Notes: a model not told the origin generated them from the letters alone. Counted from the first letter of the stretch, positions 1-8,998 are shown. The stretch is 47,030 bases of DNA from DAXETY01 sp051155755 (GCA_051155755.1 DAXETY010000119.1:1-47030); one strand, 5' to 3'. A program made the numbers and translations.

Positions 1-3
1 TAT

Positions 4-26
4 GATTTGATTTTCAATATCAAATC
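4..26. promoter_or_regulatory. Inverted repeat, possible operator
   Basis: GATTTGAT and ATCAAATC form a perfect 8-bp inverted repeat around a 7-nt centre. The inner 15 bases (8-22) have a TGA-N9-TCA layout that loosely resembles a 7-1-7 Fur-type box. The only neighbouring gene inside the window (198-416, minus) ends here rather than starting, so any regulated gene would lie to the left, outside the window. It could equally be a simple hairpin. No other feature is visible in 27-197, which is AT-rich. Confidence 0.25.
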
Positions 27-197
27 GCAGAAAAAAAGGCAAGTGTTTTTAGGGGTTTATTTAAAATAATTTCAGGCAAATAGAGTATTTTTCGACTTTT
101 TACGATTTCATCAAATTTATATTTTTTCTTAAAATGCGTCGATGGGGAAAAAACCTTACAAGTAAAGTTTTGAGACGGAAAAGCGGAGGTGGGGTGA

Positions 198-416
198 TCA
201 GGATCTGGTGTAGTCCCGAACCATTTTGAGAATCAGCACGATCAAGGGGATACAGTGATAAAATAGATCGAAAATGTCGATGGGTTTTTTCAGGTTGCCG
301 TCTTTGAGCATCAACAGCTTTTCGACGACGTGCGGCTGCGGATAAAAGGGTGCGAGCAACATGAAAACGGTCAGCAGAATCAAGATCGTATAGGGGATTT
401 TGTCTAAAATCTGCAT
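198..416 (-). CDS. Small two-helix membrane protein
   Basis: A 72-aa protein of unknown function. Residues about 8-24 (ILILLTVFMLLAPFYP) and about 53-66 (CIPLIVLILKMV) are hydrophobic enough to be membrane segments, joined by a charged loop containing KPIDIFDLF. Short proteins of this layout are common in Desulfobacterota; the family has no role I can assign. The ATG at 416 is preceded by a weak AGGA. It is a stand-alone gene on the minus strand, with 233 bases without a gene between it and the MFS gene end. I judge it real because of the coherent hydrophobicity pattern and because no competing frame looks coding. Confidence 0.6.
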   Translation of the reverse strand: MQILDKIPYTILILLTVFMLLAPFYPQPHVVEKLLMLKDGNLKKPIDIFDLFYHCIPLIVLILKMVRDYTRS

Positions 417-649
417 GGCTCGATTCCTGGCTTTCCGCTGTGGCGGGTTTCGGCTGCACGAAAGCAGTGGCTGTCATTCCGGCACTTTCCAATGCATATC
501 CCGAATCCGGGGGGTACGGCAAGGACGATTTTGTCCCTGCTGGCAGTGGGAATCTTTGCCGGACCTGAGCTTCGCTGGAATTCGACTCGCACCTGTCGGC
601 GCTGCTGAGGCCGATGATGGTACGAATTGCGGTGCCATCGCCGCAGCGC

Positions 650-1828
650 TTACGGTGCTGAGTGTTCTTCTCTTCGCTGCGGGAGAAGGTTGGGACGCAG
701 GACGACGGTCGCAAAGCCGAACATCGCCACCAGTGCCGCTGCAGCGAAAAAAACAAATGGGAGTCCGACGACTTCGGCCATCAGGCCGAGCATGACCGGG
801 CTCGACAGGTTGGCCGCCATAATGGCCGTAAATCGCAGTCCCATGGCCAGACCCCCGACCCGTGCCTCGGCCAGATCGGACATCATCACCATGGAAAGCG
901 GCTGACTCAGGCCGAAACCGAGCCCGAAAATGACCAGCGCAGCGGCATAGCCGCTCGGCGAGGGCATCAACGGAATCGTTCCCACACCCAGCGCCACCGC
1001 TCCGACGGCAAAGGCTGTGACGGCCCGACGGCTCAGGCGATTGAGCAGAAAACCGAAGAAGAGCCGGATCGAAGTCGAGGCGCCCGCAAAAAGGGCGATT
1101 AAAAAACCCACTCCGGCCTCTCCCAGTCCCCGGTTGATCAGAAAAACCGGCAGAAACGAATTTCGCAGGCTGACGGCAAAAATAACCACGAATGCAAACA
1201 TCAGCACGATCCGAACCCTGCCGCTCTGCAGAAGTTGCCGAACCGATCTTAGGTCCCCGGACAGGCTGAAAGTCGATTTTACCGCGCGGACTTCGGTGGA
1301 ATCTTTCACGCCCAGCACCACCAGCCCGACCACGGAAAAAGCCAGAACTGCGGCGAAGGCTGCCGGATATCCGTAACGATCGGCCAGAAATCCGCCGAGC
1401 AGAGGTCCCAGACCCTGTCCGACAGCGGCGGCAAAACTGATAAAGCCGAACCCCCTTTCCCGATCGACGGCCCGGGGCAGCCGCGAAAAATACGCCTGGC
1501 AGGCCACCACATGCAGCAGGAAACCGACGCCGGCAATGGTCTGCACCAGGAACAACGCGGAAATCGTATCGGCCGCCAGAAGAACCAATGCGCTGACGAT
1601 ATTGCACACCACACCGAGCAGCAGCAGGCGTTTGACGCCGAATCGATCCGTCAGCCCACCCAGGGGGATCGACAGAAATATTGCAATCAGGCTGAAGGCG
1701 CCCACGGTAATGCCGATGACGGCGGCACCGGCACCCATGGATTCGGCAACCAAAGGCACCAGCGGAAACAAAACGCCGTATCGGACAAAGTGAAAACTGT
1801 ATGCGGTCAGAATCAGCAACTGGTTCAT
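650..1828 (-). CDS. MFS transporter
   Basis: A 392-aa major facilitator superfamily permease of the inner membrane, about 12 hydrophobic segments. The motif A-like loop GGLTDRFGVKR lies between helices 2 and 3 (residues about 52-62), as expected for drug/metabolite:H+ antiporters; a second half-repeat is visible from about residue 200. The open frame extends 50 codons upstream, but that extension is polar and repeat-free, and MNQLLILTAYSF is the natural first helix, so I start at 1828. The substrate cannot be read from the sequence. The neighbours do not form an operon with it. Efflux of a small organic compound is the usual role of this type. Confidence 0.8.
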   Translation of the reverse strand: MNQLLILTAYSFHFVRYGVLFPLVPLVAESMGAGAAVIGITVGAFSLIAIFLSIPLGGLTDRFGVKRLLLLGVVCNIVSALVLLAADTISALFLVQTIAGVGFLLHVVACQAYFSRLPRAVDRERGFGFISFAAAVGQGLGPLLGGFLADRYGYPAAFAAVLAFSVVGLVVLGVKDSTEVRAVKSTFSLSGDLRSVRQLLQSGRVRIVLMFAFVVIFAVSLRNSFLPVFLINRGLGEAGVGFLIALFAGASTSIRLFFGFLLNRLSRRAVTAFAVGAVALGVGTIPLMPSPSGYAAALVIFGLGFGLSQPLSMVMMSDLAEARVGGLAMGLRFTAIMAANLSSPVMLGLMAEVVGLPFVFFAAAALVAMFGFATVVLRPNLLPQRREEHSAP

Positions 1829-2000
1829 GAAGCCGGCCTGCGTTACAGAGCCTGGAATTTTTGACTTATGTCTTTTATCTCTTTGAGTGGCTGATGCAAA
1901 TCGGGTATCAAACCCAAAAAAAAGCGCTGTCTCCGATATCGGTGGTTTTGAGTGAACGGATTTTTTGTGGGTATACAAGCCTGGATGACGGTGCGCATCA

Positions 2001-2882
2001 TTAACCGCTGTAGCGGTTTAGGATTTGCGTATGTTCGGCACTTTGACCTGCCATGTTAGATATGATGATTCCCCCGAAGATGATCGCTCCACCGATGCAA
2101 GACAGCACAGAAGGTAGTTCGTTAAGCCATAGAAAGCCAATGATGATTGTCGAAACCGGAACTGCGTAAAGAAAAGTCGCAGCTCTTGAAGCTTCAATAT
2201 TGGATAGTGTTTTTGTCCAACATAAATTCGCAATCAACGTCGCGATTCCGATATAGATCGCAGTTATGGTTGAATCGATGGATGCATTTGGGATGACCTC
2301 AATGACTTTGCGACCAAAGGGCAATATGATTAAGGTAGCCATCCAGATCGCATAACTGATCACTTCAATGGGTTTATATTTTTTTAATAAAGGCTTTTGT
2401 GAGATAAAATAGATCGCGTTCGTTATTGCCGCAAATAAAACAAATATGATCCCGGCATTTACACCGGAGCCAATTGAATTCTGAAATGCGATTATGATAA
2501 TCCCTGAAAAACAAAAAAATAATCCGATCAAGAATCGCAATGATATGCGCTCTTTTAGAAACAGCTACGCAAGCAACACTTGAAAAAGCTGGGATGTGCT
2601 CACGATCAGGTTCGTTTCTCCTGCGGTAATCGTACGCATCCCATAATTTAGCGATATCATATTGATAAACAACACAACGCCCAGCTGAACAAAAGAAAGC
2701 CAATCCCGATAATCAGGGAGTTTGATTTTTGCAGGAATGGCAATGAAAAGCAATATGATCGATGAAATTACAAAACGCAGAACTGCGATATCCATTGGAT
2801 TATAATCCGCAAGAGCCGCCCGGACACCGACACAAGTTGAGGCCCAGAACAGGATGGCTGTGATGATAAAAGGGAAGATCAT
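2001..2882 (-). pseudogene. EamA/DMT-family transporter interrupted by in-frame TAG
   Basis: A ten-helix EamA (drug/metabolite transporter) permease of about 293 codons, with the two EamA repeats at residues about 3-135 and 150-285. One reading frame runs from the ATG at 2882 (preceded by GGAAAGAA) to TAA at 2001. It is broken only by an amber codon at 2567-2565, between FQVLLA and LFLKERIS, at the end of the first repeat where homologues usually have an aromatic or small residue. Sequence on both sides is well conserved family sequence, so this is a recent nonsense change, a sequencing error, or a read-through codon. The gene is visibly richer in A+T than its neighbours, suggesting horizontal acquisition. 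As read, only the first 105 residues would be made. Confidence 0.75.
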
Positions 2883-3310
2883 TTCTTTCCAAAGATGTCC
2901 GGTTTACATCGGATTCGATATCAACACAGATTTACCTCTACTTAGATTGCTTGCCTGATAAGTTATAAGCAAATTAAATGCCAATATCTGGAAGGTGAAA
3001 ATGTATTTAAATTACAGATTGATATGTTGATACAATTGAATGTTTATCCGGAATTCCGGGATTCGTTGGGTGAAATGACTCAATTGGTTGTGGTATTATG
3101 CCCACTGGAAAATTCCCTTCCGTGGAATTTCTTTACAGCGCGGCGGTTGTGTTGACCTGAACCCGGATTTAGAGTAGCTTGGACTTCATCGATTCTCAAC
3201 GACCTGGACGGGAGGAACGGTTTCCGGCTTGTGGTCGTTGAACTTGCAGCAGCACCCGGTTTGGGCAAGAATCACTGCAGCGGAAATATCGCGATGCTCG
3301 GGGTTGCAAC
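2883..3310. other. Intergenic region without a gene
   Basis: 428 bases between two divergently oriented genes. The left half is AT-rich like the EamA gene, the right half returns to the local composition. I see no convincing ORF, RNA gene or terminator; promoters for both flanking genes should lie here, but no -35/-10 pair with good spacing stands out. Confidence 0.5.
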
Positions 3311-3856
3311 ATGAGTCTGGCCTATAAATTTCGCAAGGCGGAAAAAACGATCCAACGGCTCTCTGCAGACGACCGTGAGACCGCCTTGGCAATCTGCGGT
3401 GAAATTCGCGCAGCGCAGGAAGCCCTCCAGAAAGCATCCCGCAGTCTGATGGCACAGTGCATACAGGGTTGCGAGGGACTCTGTTGTCGCAACGGCCAAT
3501 TTGACGAAATTATCGACTTCTGGGATTTTGTTTTGATTCTGCTGAGTTGTCCGTCGGAGCGGGCGGCGATCCACAGCTGCGTTGAAAAAGAAATCCCGCT
3601 GTTTACCGCCGACTGTGTATTCCTCGCAAAGGGGACCGGCCCCTGCATTTTCCCACCGAACACACGTCCGGAAGTCTGTATCGTGACGTTTTGCGCCGAT
3701 GCTTCGGCCATCAGGAAGGAAATCACACGGGTGAAGTGGAAATTCATCAAGCTGGGCTTGTTCATCCGTTTCAGAAAACCGATCGGGTGGCTTCGGCACC
3801 TGGATGGACGGCGGAAGAAAGGGCGATATCCAGGGTGTTTGAAACGTTCGATCTAG
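3311..3856 (+). CDS. Cysteine-cluster protein, YkgJ-like
   Basis: A 181-aa cytoplasmic protein of unknown function. An N-terminal helical part (residues 1-50) is followed by a Cys-rich pattern CIQGCEGLCCRNG (about 50-62), then CVFLAKGTGPC (about 101-111) and CIVTFC (about 123-128). This layout resembles the zinc/iron-chelating YkgJ-type CxxxCxxxxCC cluster, where the cysteines bind a metal or Fe-S centre. The spacing differs from the classical motif, so the assignment is by resemblance. The C-terminal 40 residues are basic. It starts with ATG at 3311 and has no strong Shine-Dalgarno. It precedes the PilZ and zincin genes on the same strand and may be co-transcribed with them. Confidence 0.55.
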   Translation: MSLAYKFRKAEKTIQRLSADDRETALAICGEIRAAQEALQKASRSLMAQCIQGCEGLCCRNGQFDEIIDFWDFVLILLSCPSERAAIHSCVEKEIPLFTADCVFLAKGTGPCIFPPNTRPEVCIVTFCADASAIRKEITRVKWKFIKLGLFIRFRKPIGWLRHLDGRRKKGRYPGCLKRSI

Positions 3857-3937
3857 ACGGGGGTGCCCGTCGATCCGGAAGGGCGTGACACAGCCGTTCA
3901 ACTGCGGAACGTTTCGACCCGGACCGGGGAGGAGACC

Positions 3938-4291
3938 ATGGATCGCAGACGAGAGCCGCGTTACCGGTTGAAGGAAGAGGCTTTTGCCGTGTTGAAGCTG
4001 AAGCCCAGGGAGGTTGCCGGCCGCATACAGGATATCAGCCGAGGGGGACTGGCGGCTCATTTTGCCGAGAAACAGCCGTTTGGAGACACGCGTTTCAATG
4101 TCGATATCCTGGTGCCTTCCGCATCGCTGTACCTGGAAGACATACCCTGCCAGTCGGTGTTCGAAATCGAGACCCCGGTGGATTCCAGCCCTTCCGGCAT
4201 GACCCTGCACTGCCGCGGTCTGAAATTTCTGCGGCTCACCGCCGAGCAGAAGGCCTCCTTGCAGTCGCTGATCCTGGAAAAAGGAGCGTGA
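3938..4291 (+). CDS. PilZ domain protein
   Basis: A 117-aa single-domain PilZ protein, the cytoplasmic c-di-GMP receptor fold. It carries the two signature elements: the N-terminal arginine motif (RREPRYR, residues 3-9, an RxxxR type) and DISRGG (the D/NxSxxG motif, about residues 30-35). Both contact c-di-GMP in characterised PilZ domains, so ligand binding is plausible. The frame is open 25 codons further upstream, but ATG 3938 has a strong GGGGAGGAG before it and starts directly at the domain. It sits 25 bases before the zincin gene and probably shares a transcript with it. The output partner is not evident here. Confidence 0.8.
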   Translation: MDRRREPRYRLKEEAFAVLKLKPREVAGRIQDISRGGLAAHFAEKQPFGDTRFNVDILVPSASLYLEDIPCQSVFEIETPVDSSPSGMTLHCRGLKFLRLTAEQKASLQSLILEKGA

Positions 4292-4316
4292 TCGCACGCC
4301 GCAGAGAATACCGCTG

Positions 4317-4691
4317 ATGAAACTAAGTGCCCGCCAATTCGATCGCATCGTGGAACGCGCCATCGACAACATTCCAAAAGAACTTCGAAAATATCTCGAA
4401 AACGTCATGATTTCCGTGCAAGGGCAACCTTCCCGGGAACTGCTGGCGGAGATGGGACTGCCACCCGATGAGCCATTGCTTGGAGTTTATTACGGCACGG
4501 CCTTAACGGAACGTTCGGCCGTGGACCCGCCTTTGTATCCGGATACGATCTTTCTGTTCCAGGAACCGCTGGAAGCGATTTGCGAAACGATCGAAGACCT
4601 GGAGGAGGAAATCGAGATTACCGTGGTGCACGAGATCGCTCACTATTTCGGCATCGACGAAGATACACTGGCCGAACTGGGCTACGAGTAA
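4317..4691 (+). CDS. Small zincin-like metallopeptidase (MPN/DUF1025-type)
   Basis: A 124-aa protein of the zincin-like metallopeptidase family (PF06262 type). The C-terminal HEIAHYFGID (residues about 105-114) is an HExxHxxGxxD zinc-binding/catalytic motif; the preceding region (LPPDEPLLGVYYGTAL, FLFQEPLEAIC) matches the small-zincin layout. Full-length family members are about 115-140 aa, so this is complete. Substrates of the family are unknown. The gene follows the PilZ gene by 25 bases, so a common operon with 3311-4291 is likely. Confidence 0.8.
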   Translation: MKLSARQFDRIVERAIDNIPKELRKYLENVMISVQGQPSRELLAEMGLPPDEPLLGVYYGTALTERSAVDPPLYPDTIFLFQEPLEAICETIEDLEEEIEITVVHEIAHYFGIDEDTLAELGYE

Positions 4692-4938
4692 ATCGTTGGG
4701 TAACAAATCCGGCCTCGATTCCGTAGGCTCATCTGCCGGGGGCAACCGGAAGGGGATGAAAAAATGGAACGAGGGGTTCGCGGCGGCCTTTTTCATCGCG
4801 GCACCCGGTATTATATTGAAAAGAAATTTTTATCGGTATTACTCAGAACCCACGGCGAAAAATCAGACCCGATAAACAAACTGCCTTTTGCAAATTGGAA
4901 ACGCTCACTTACGATCAGAGACGCAGGAGAGAACGCCG

Positions 4939-5523
4939 ATGAAGATCCTGAAGACGATCGCAATTCTTTTTCTTTGCAGCGTTCCGTTGATGGCGGCAAC
5001 CGATTTCGCCGACAACGTGCTCATCGAGCCCAATGCCACTGCCGTCAATCTGGATCGTTTCCCCACACCCGGCGCGAAATTTTCACCCGGCACGGCGCCC
5101 AACGCAACGCTGACCCCGTTTCGCTCCTCGGAAGAATCCTGGCCCGGTTATTTTGCCCGGTACCGGACGCTGCGCTACGTCCTGGCGGTCTCCTGCGGGC
5201 CGATCATCGACGAACCCTGCCGCCGTGCACGGATCGGGGATTTTTCGTCGGGCATCGAACTTACCATCGCCTATGTTCAGACCTCCGACGTGCATTTCAC
5301 CACCGATGAGGGGTTGATGATCGGTGACTCCCTGAACACGGTCATGCAAAAAATCACCGTCAAGGAACCGTGGTACACCGGCAACGGAGAGTGCATCCGG
5401 TTGCCTTCCGGATGGAATGCCTGTTTCTATATCGATGACCTGGTCTACGATTCGAATCGCGGTGTCTTCCGGCCCAAAGAGAATGCCAAGGTGTTTCGAT
5501 TTCTGAAAGATTTGCCCTCCTGA
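4939..5523 (+). CDS. Exported protein of unknown function
   Basis: A 194-aa protein with a clear Sec signal peptide (MKILKTIAILFLCSVPLMAA, cleavage expected near residue 20). The mature part has cysteines at CGPIIDEPC, GEC and WNAC, which could form disulfides in the periplasm, and no further membrane segment. I do not recognise a family. The frame is open 17 codons upstream, but ATG 4939 has CAGGAGAG before it and starts the signal peptide. A possible -35/-10 pair (TTGAAA ... TATTAC, near 4815-4842) lies upstream with a short 15-nt spacer. The stop codon nearly touches the next small ORF. Confidence 0.6.
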   Translation: MKILKTIAILFLCSVPLMAATDFADNVLIEPNATAVNLDRFPTPGAKFSPGTAPNATLTPFRSSEESWPGYFARYRTLRYVLAVSCGPIIDEPCRRARIGDFSSGIELTIAYVQTSDVHFTTDEGLMIGDSLNTVMQKITVKEPWYTGNGECIRLPSGWNACFYIDDLVYDSNRGVFRPKENAKVFRFLKDLPS

Positions 5524-5524
5524 G

Positions 5525-5708
5525 ATGAGTTCACCGGGTCGGAGAAGCGCTCGACAGTTATTTGCAGGCCCTTTGCCGGAAGCAGTACAGCCAGGCATCC
5601 AATGCCCTCGAACAGCTCGAATCCACGCTGCGGCAGCTGGTGCAGAATTTCCCCCAAACCGGCCGAGACAGCGCACAGGGCGAACGTCAACCGACACCGA
5701 CGCCGTAA
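5525..5708 (+). pseudogene. Small ORF, apparently frameshifted by one base
   Basis: The frame ending at TAA 5706-5708 encodes a coherent, helical Gln/Ala-rich peptide (VGEALDSYLQALCRKQYSQA and on, about 57 codons) with neighbour-like codon use, but has no start codon: TGA lies at 5526-5528. An ATG at 5525, overlapping the TGAGATG junction with the upstream gene, is in a frame that differs by one base. Removing one G from the GGG run at 5536-5538 would join the ATG to this frame (MSSPVGEALD...). It is either a real frameshift or a base-calling error in a short homopolymer. Function unknown. Confidence 0.4.
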
Positions 5709-5741
5709 GACCCGAACGTAACTTGATCTCGAGGTGAATCC

Positions 5742-6236
5742 ATGAAATCCAAGCCCATCGAACCCGGGTCCGGGCAGGAATCGGTCTGGGATTATCCACG
5801 TCCCCCGCGAATGGAGTTCTGCCGGCGACACATCCGGATCGTTTTCAACGAGATAACCATTGCCGACCCCCGCCGCTCCTATCGCATGTTGGAGACCAGT
5901 CATCCTCCGGTGTACTACCTGCCGCCCGAGGACATTCGCATGGAATTTCTCAAGCCGGCCTTCGGCGGCAGCTTTTGCGAATGGAAGGGCAGGGCGCAGT
6001 ATTACGACGTCGTCGTCAAGAACCGCACCGCGGAGCGAGCCGCATGGAGCTACGCCAATCCGCCGGAAGCCTACAAATCGATCCGCCATTATCCCGCCTT
6101 TTATCCGGACCGCATGGATGCCTGCTACGTGGACGGCGAGCGGGTGCGTCCTCAGCCGGGCGGATTCTACGGCGGCTGGATTACGTGCGACGTGGTCGGC
6201 CCTTTCAAAGGAGAGCCCGGCACGGAGGGCTGGTAG
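5742..6236 (+). CDS. DUF427 domain protein
   Basis: A 164-aa protein with a DUF427 (PF04248) domain in residues about 25-145. Recognisable family blocks are MLETSHPPVYYLPPEDI (about residues 47-63) and CEWKGRAQYYDV (about 77-88), plus the C-terminal CYVDGERVRPQPGGFYGGW. DUF427 proteins form a small beta-sandwich of unknown biochemical role, often near oxidoreductases. The ATG at 5742 is preceded by GAGGTG at good spacing. It is the last plus-strand gene before the convergent alanine module. Confidence 0.75.
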   Translation: MKSKPIEPGSGQESVWDYPRPPRMEFCRRHIRIVFNEITIADPRRSYRMLETSHPPVYYLPPEDIRMEFLKPAFGGSFCEWKGRAQYYDVVVKNRTAERAAWSYANPPEAYKSIRHYPAFYPDRMDACYVDGERVRPQPGGFYGGWITCDVVGPFKGEPGTEGW

Positions 6237-6317
6237 GACGGAGAGCGTGTGTCTCTCTGGCCGCGGATGAAAGCCGACTCATTTCGACTTCAAGCTGCGA
6301 AAAAGTCCGGTTCGGGT

Positions 6318-7697
6318 TTAATCGATGCTGACGACCTCCTTGCGGAAATTTTCCTTGTTTTGAAAGTATTCCCGCGTGATCCGGGCGATCACCGGTGACA
6401 GGGCCAGCAGGCCGATCAGGTTGGGGATGGCCATCAGGCCGTTGAAAGTGTCCGACAGCGACCAGACAAAATCCAGCTTGGCCACCGCGCCTACGCCCAC
6501 AAAAAGAATGAACACGTAGCGGTAGGGTTTGATGGCGACTTCGCCGAACAGGTACTCGATCGATTTTTCCCCGTAGTAGCTCCAGCCCAGGATGGTGGAG
6601 TAGGCGAAAAGGATCAGTCCGATGGTCACGATATAGGCCCCGCCGGTGAAGCCGGCCCGGAATGCCAGGCTGGTGAGCTCCGCGCCGGTGTCGCCGCTGT
6701 TCCAGGCGCCGGTCATGATGATCACCAGGCCGGTCATGGTGCATACCACGATGGTGTCGATGAAAGTCTGGGTCATGGACACCAGGGCCTGGGTCACCGG
6801 GTGCTTGGTCTGGGCGGCGGCGGCGGCGATGGGTGCGCTGCCCAGGCCGGATTCGTTGGAAAACACGCCCCGGGCCACACCCATGCGGATGCCCATCATC
6901 ACGCTGGCCCCCAGAAATCCGCCCGAGGCGGCCGTGGGCGAAAAGGCCTGTTTCACCACCAGGGCGAGGGCCGCGGGAATGGCGGTGACATTCAGCAGAA
7001 GAATGATCAAGGCACCGCCCATGTAGAAGATGATCATCACCGGCACCAGGATGCCGGTGACCTTTCCGATGCTCTTGATGCCGCCCAGAATGACCAGGGC
7101 GGTAGATATCATCAGCACGAGGCCGGTCACCCAGAACGGCGCGTGAAAGATGGCCTCGACCGCATCGGCCACCGAATTGGACTGGACCATGTTGCCGATG
7201 CCGAAGGCCGCCACGGCGGCGAAGATCGCGAACAGGGTGGCCAGCCACTTCCAGCCCAGGCCGCGGGAAATGTAATACATGGGCCCGCCGCTCATGGTGC
7301 CTCGCTCATCTTTGATCCGGTACTGGACAGCCAGGACGGCCTCCCCATACTTGGTGGCCATGCCGACCAGACCGGTGATCCACATCCAGAACAGGGCCCC
7401 CGGTCCACCGGCTGCAATGGCGGTGGCAACGCCGGCGATGTTGCCGGTGCCCACCGTGGCCGACAGGGCGGTCATCAGGGCCTGAAAGTGGGTGATGTCG
7501 CCGGGCTCATCACCTGCATCCCGGCGTTTGACCAGCGCAAGCCACAGCGAGTAGCCCAGTTTGCGAAACTGCAGTCCTTTCAGGATCAGTGTCAGGTAAA
7601 AGCCGGTACCCACCAGAAAGATCAGCATCGGCGGCCCCCAGGCGAAAGCACCCAGCGTCCCGACAAATGATTCGATGGTTTGAAATAAATCTCCCAT
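6318..7697 (-). CDS. Sodium:alanine symporter (AGCS family)
   Basis: A 459-aa inner-membrane amino-acid:cation symporter of the AGCS family, with 10-11 hydrophobic helices. Family signatures visible include TALSATVGTGNIAGVATAIA (substrate/Na+ site, residues about 85-104), GGPGALFWMW, and FSNESGLGSAPIAAAAA. AGCS members import alanine or glycine with Na+ or H+. The frame opens six codons earlier, but ATG 7697 has GGGGAGG seven bases upstream. It follows the binding-protein gene by 44 bases and sits downstream of two alanine dehydrogenases, which strongly suggests alanine as substrate and pyruvate formation as the purpose of the cluster. Confidence 0.85.
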   Translation of the reverse strand: MGDLFQTIESFVGTLGAFAWGPPMLIFLVGTGFYLTLILKGLQFRKLGYSLWLALVKRRDAGDEPGDITHFQALMTALSATVGTGNIAGVATAIAAGGPGALFWMWITGLVGMATKYGEAVLAVQYRIKDERGTMSGGPMYYISRGLGWKWLATLFAIFAAVAAFGIGNMVQSNSVADAVEAIFHAPFWVTGLVLMISTALVILGGIKSIGKVTGILVPVMIIFYMGGALIILLLNVTAIPAALALVVKQAFSPTAASGGFLGASVMMGIRMGVARGVFSNESGLGSAPIAAAAAQTKHPVTQALVSMTQTFIDTIVVCTMTGLVIIMTGAWNSGDTGAELTSLAFRAGFTGGAYIVTIGLILFAYSTILGWSYYGEKSIEYLFGEVAIKPYRYVFILFVGVGAVAKLDFVWSLSDTFNGLMAIPNLIGLLALSPVIARITREYFQNKENFRKEVVSID

Positions 7698-7741
7698 GTT
7701 GTCCTCCCCTTTCATGTCTCCATTCGGAATCGCAGTATTCG

Positions 7742-8998
7742 CTATTCCTCGGGGATCCGATATTCAATGCGATCGGTGACGATCCGGCCGTCGGAAAACC
7801 GCCAGATCTCGATCGGGGCCTGCACGTCTCCGTGCGTATCGAAATCCAAGGGTCCGGAAGCACCTTCATAGTTGATTTCCTTGCCCTGGCGCAGCAGCTC
7901 GAACGCTTTGGCGAACTGGCCGGGTGAGATGAAAGTGCCCGGCGGATTGGCCACCTGGCGCAGGTGATCGCGGATGCCGGCGGCAGATATTTCGACCCCG
8001 CGAGCCTGGGCCGCAAAGGCTGCCAGTCCGATGACCGCCGCGGCATCGTAGGCGTTGGCGATAAACGGGATGGTCGGCAGTTCTTCGAATCGCTCCCCGT
8101 AGGCGGCGCTGAATCGGGCAAAGCCCTCGCCGGCCGCCGTGGCGGGTGCCGTACCCATCTGGCCTTCCAGTCGCTGCGCCCCGACGGCTTCGGCCAGTGC
8201 CTCGGATTTGCTGCCGTCGCAGAAAAGAAAGTGTTCGGCATGGAACACTTCGATAGCTTCTTTGACATAGACCTTGGCGTGTTCCGGGTAGCTGAACACA
8301 CAGAGTACATCCGAACGACCGGATCGGAACGGCTTGGTCTGGTAGACGCGGGCATAGGCCTTGCGCAGGTCGGGCGCATAGGTCGCGGCCACGTCCTCGC
8401 CGTGGGGCACCATGGTAAACACCGTTCCCCCGCGGAGGTGAAAAGACTTGTGAAACTGCTGGGCCAGGCCCTGTCCGTAGGGGTTGTTTACGTACAGGAT
8501 CGAAGCGGTTTTGTATTCGCTGGCCGCCAGTTTGGCCAGCACCACGCCCTGAAGGGTGTCGGACGGACAGGTGCGAAACAGCAGGTCCTTGTCCCGGTCT
8601 TCGGGCAGCCCGGTGATAAACGGGGAGGTGGCACCCGGTGAGATCAGCAGGATGCCCCTGGGACAGGTGACCGTTTCGGCCAACGGGACGATGACGCCGC
8701 TGGAGGCCGAACCGATGATGACGTTCACGCCTTCTGCTTCGATTAACTGGTTGGCGGCCTCGATGGCGGTTTCTGCCGCCGTCTGGCTGTCTTTGTGAAC
8801 CAGTGTGACCGGAAAGCCGGCCGCCGCTGTCTGCTCGAAAGCCAGGATCACGGCATTGCGGTGGTGCGGCCCCCAGTCCTGCAGGGCGCCGGACAGATCC
8901 AGCAGGGTGCCGATTTTCAGCTCCCCGCCCGACCCGGCGGCCGGCAGCAGTACCAGAGATGTGACGATGACGGTAAATGTGAGCATCCATTTTTTCAT
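7742..8998 (-). CDS. Branched-chain amino-acid-type ABC substrate-binding protein (orphan)
   Basis: A 418-aa periplasmic binding protein of the LivJ/Peripla_BP_6 type. A signal peptide (residues 1 to about 25) is followed by the family opening ELKIGTLLDLSGALQDWG; later blocks are VIIGSASSGVIVPLAE and YVNNPYGQG. There is no lipobox, so it should be soluble in the periplasm. ATG 8998 has AGGAGGC upstream; the longer open frame (77 more codons) is not coding-like. No LivH, LivM, LivG or LivF gene is in the window: its partner gene is an AGCS symporter. It may work with an unlinked ABC permease, or serve as a periplasmic sensor or buffer. Ligand is presumably alanine or a related amino acid by context. 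Confidence 0.8.
   Translation of the reverse strand: MKKWMLTFTVIVTSLVLLPAAGSGGELKIGTLLDLSGALQDWGPHHRNAVILAFEQTAAAGFPVTLVHKDSQTAAETAIEAANQLIEAEGVNVIIGSASSGVIVPLAETVTCPRGILLISPGATSPFITGLPEDRDKDLLFRTCPSDTLQGVVLAKLAASEYKTASILYVNNPYGQGLAQQFHKSFHLRGGTVFTMVPHGEDVAATYAPDLRKAYARVYQTKPFRSGRSDVLCVFSYPEHAKVYVKEAIEVFHAEHFLFCDGSKSEALAEAVGAQRLEGQMGTAPATAAGEGFARFSAAYGERFEELPTIPFIANAYDAAAVIGLAAFAAQARGVEISAAGIRDHLRQVANPPGTFISPGQFAKAFELLRQGKEINYEGASGPLDFDTHGDVQAPIEIWRFSDGRIVTDRIEYRIPEE

Noticed and set aside
474..1607. 377-aa minus-strand frame over the MFS gene
   Set aside because: Arg/Gly-rich out-of-frame reading of the MFS gene without domains; a shadow of a GC-rich coding region.
2565..2567. Pyrrolysine codon in the EamA gene
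   Set aside because: Pyrrolysine is known from methylamine methyltransferases and a few other proteins, not EamA permeases, and no pyl gene is in the window; a nonsense change is simpler.
4756..4875. 39-aa ORF (MKKWNEGFAAAFFIAAPGI...)
   Set aside because: The purine-rich stretch touches the ATG, spacing is poor, there is no recognisable family and it overlaps the probable promoter of the next gene.
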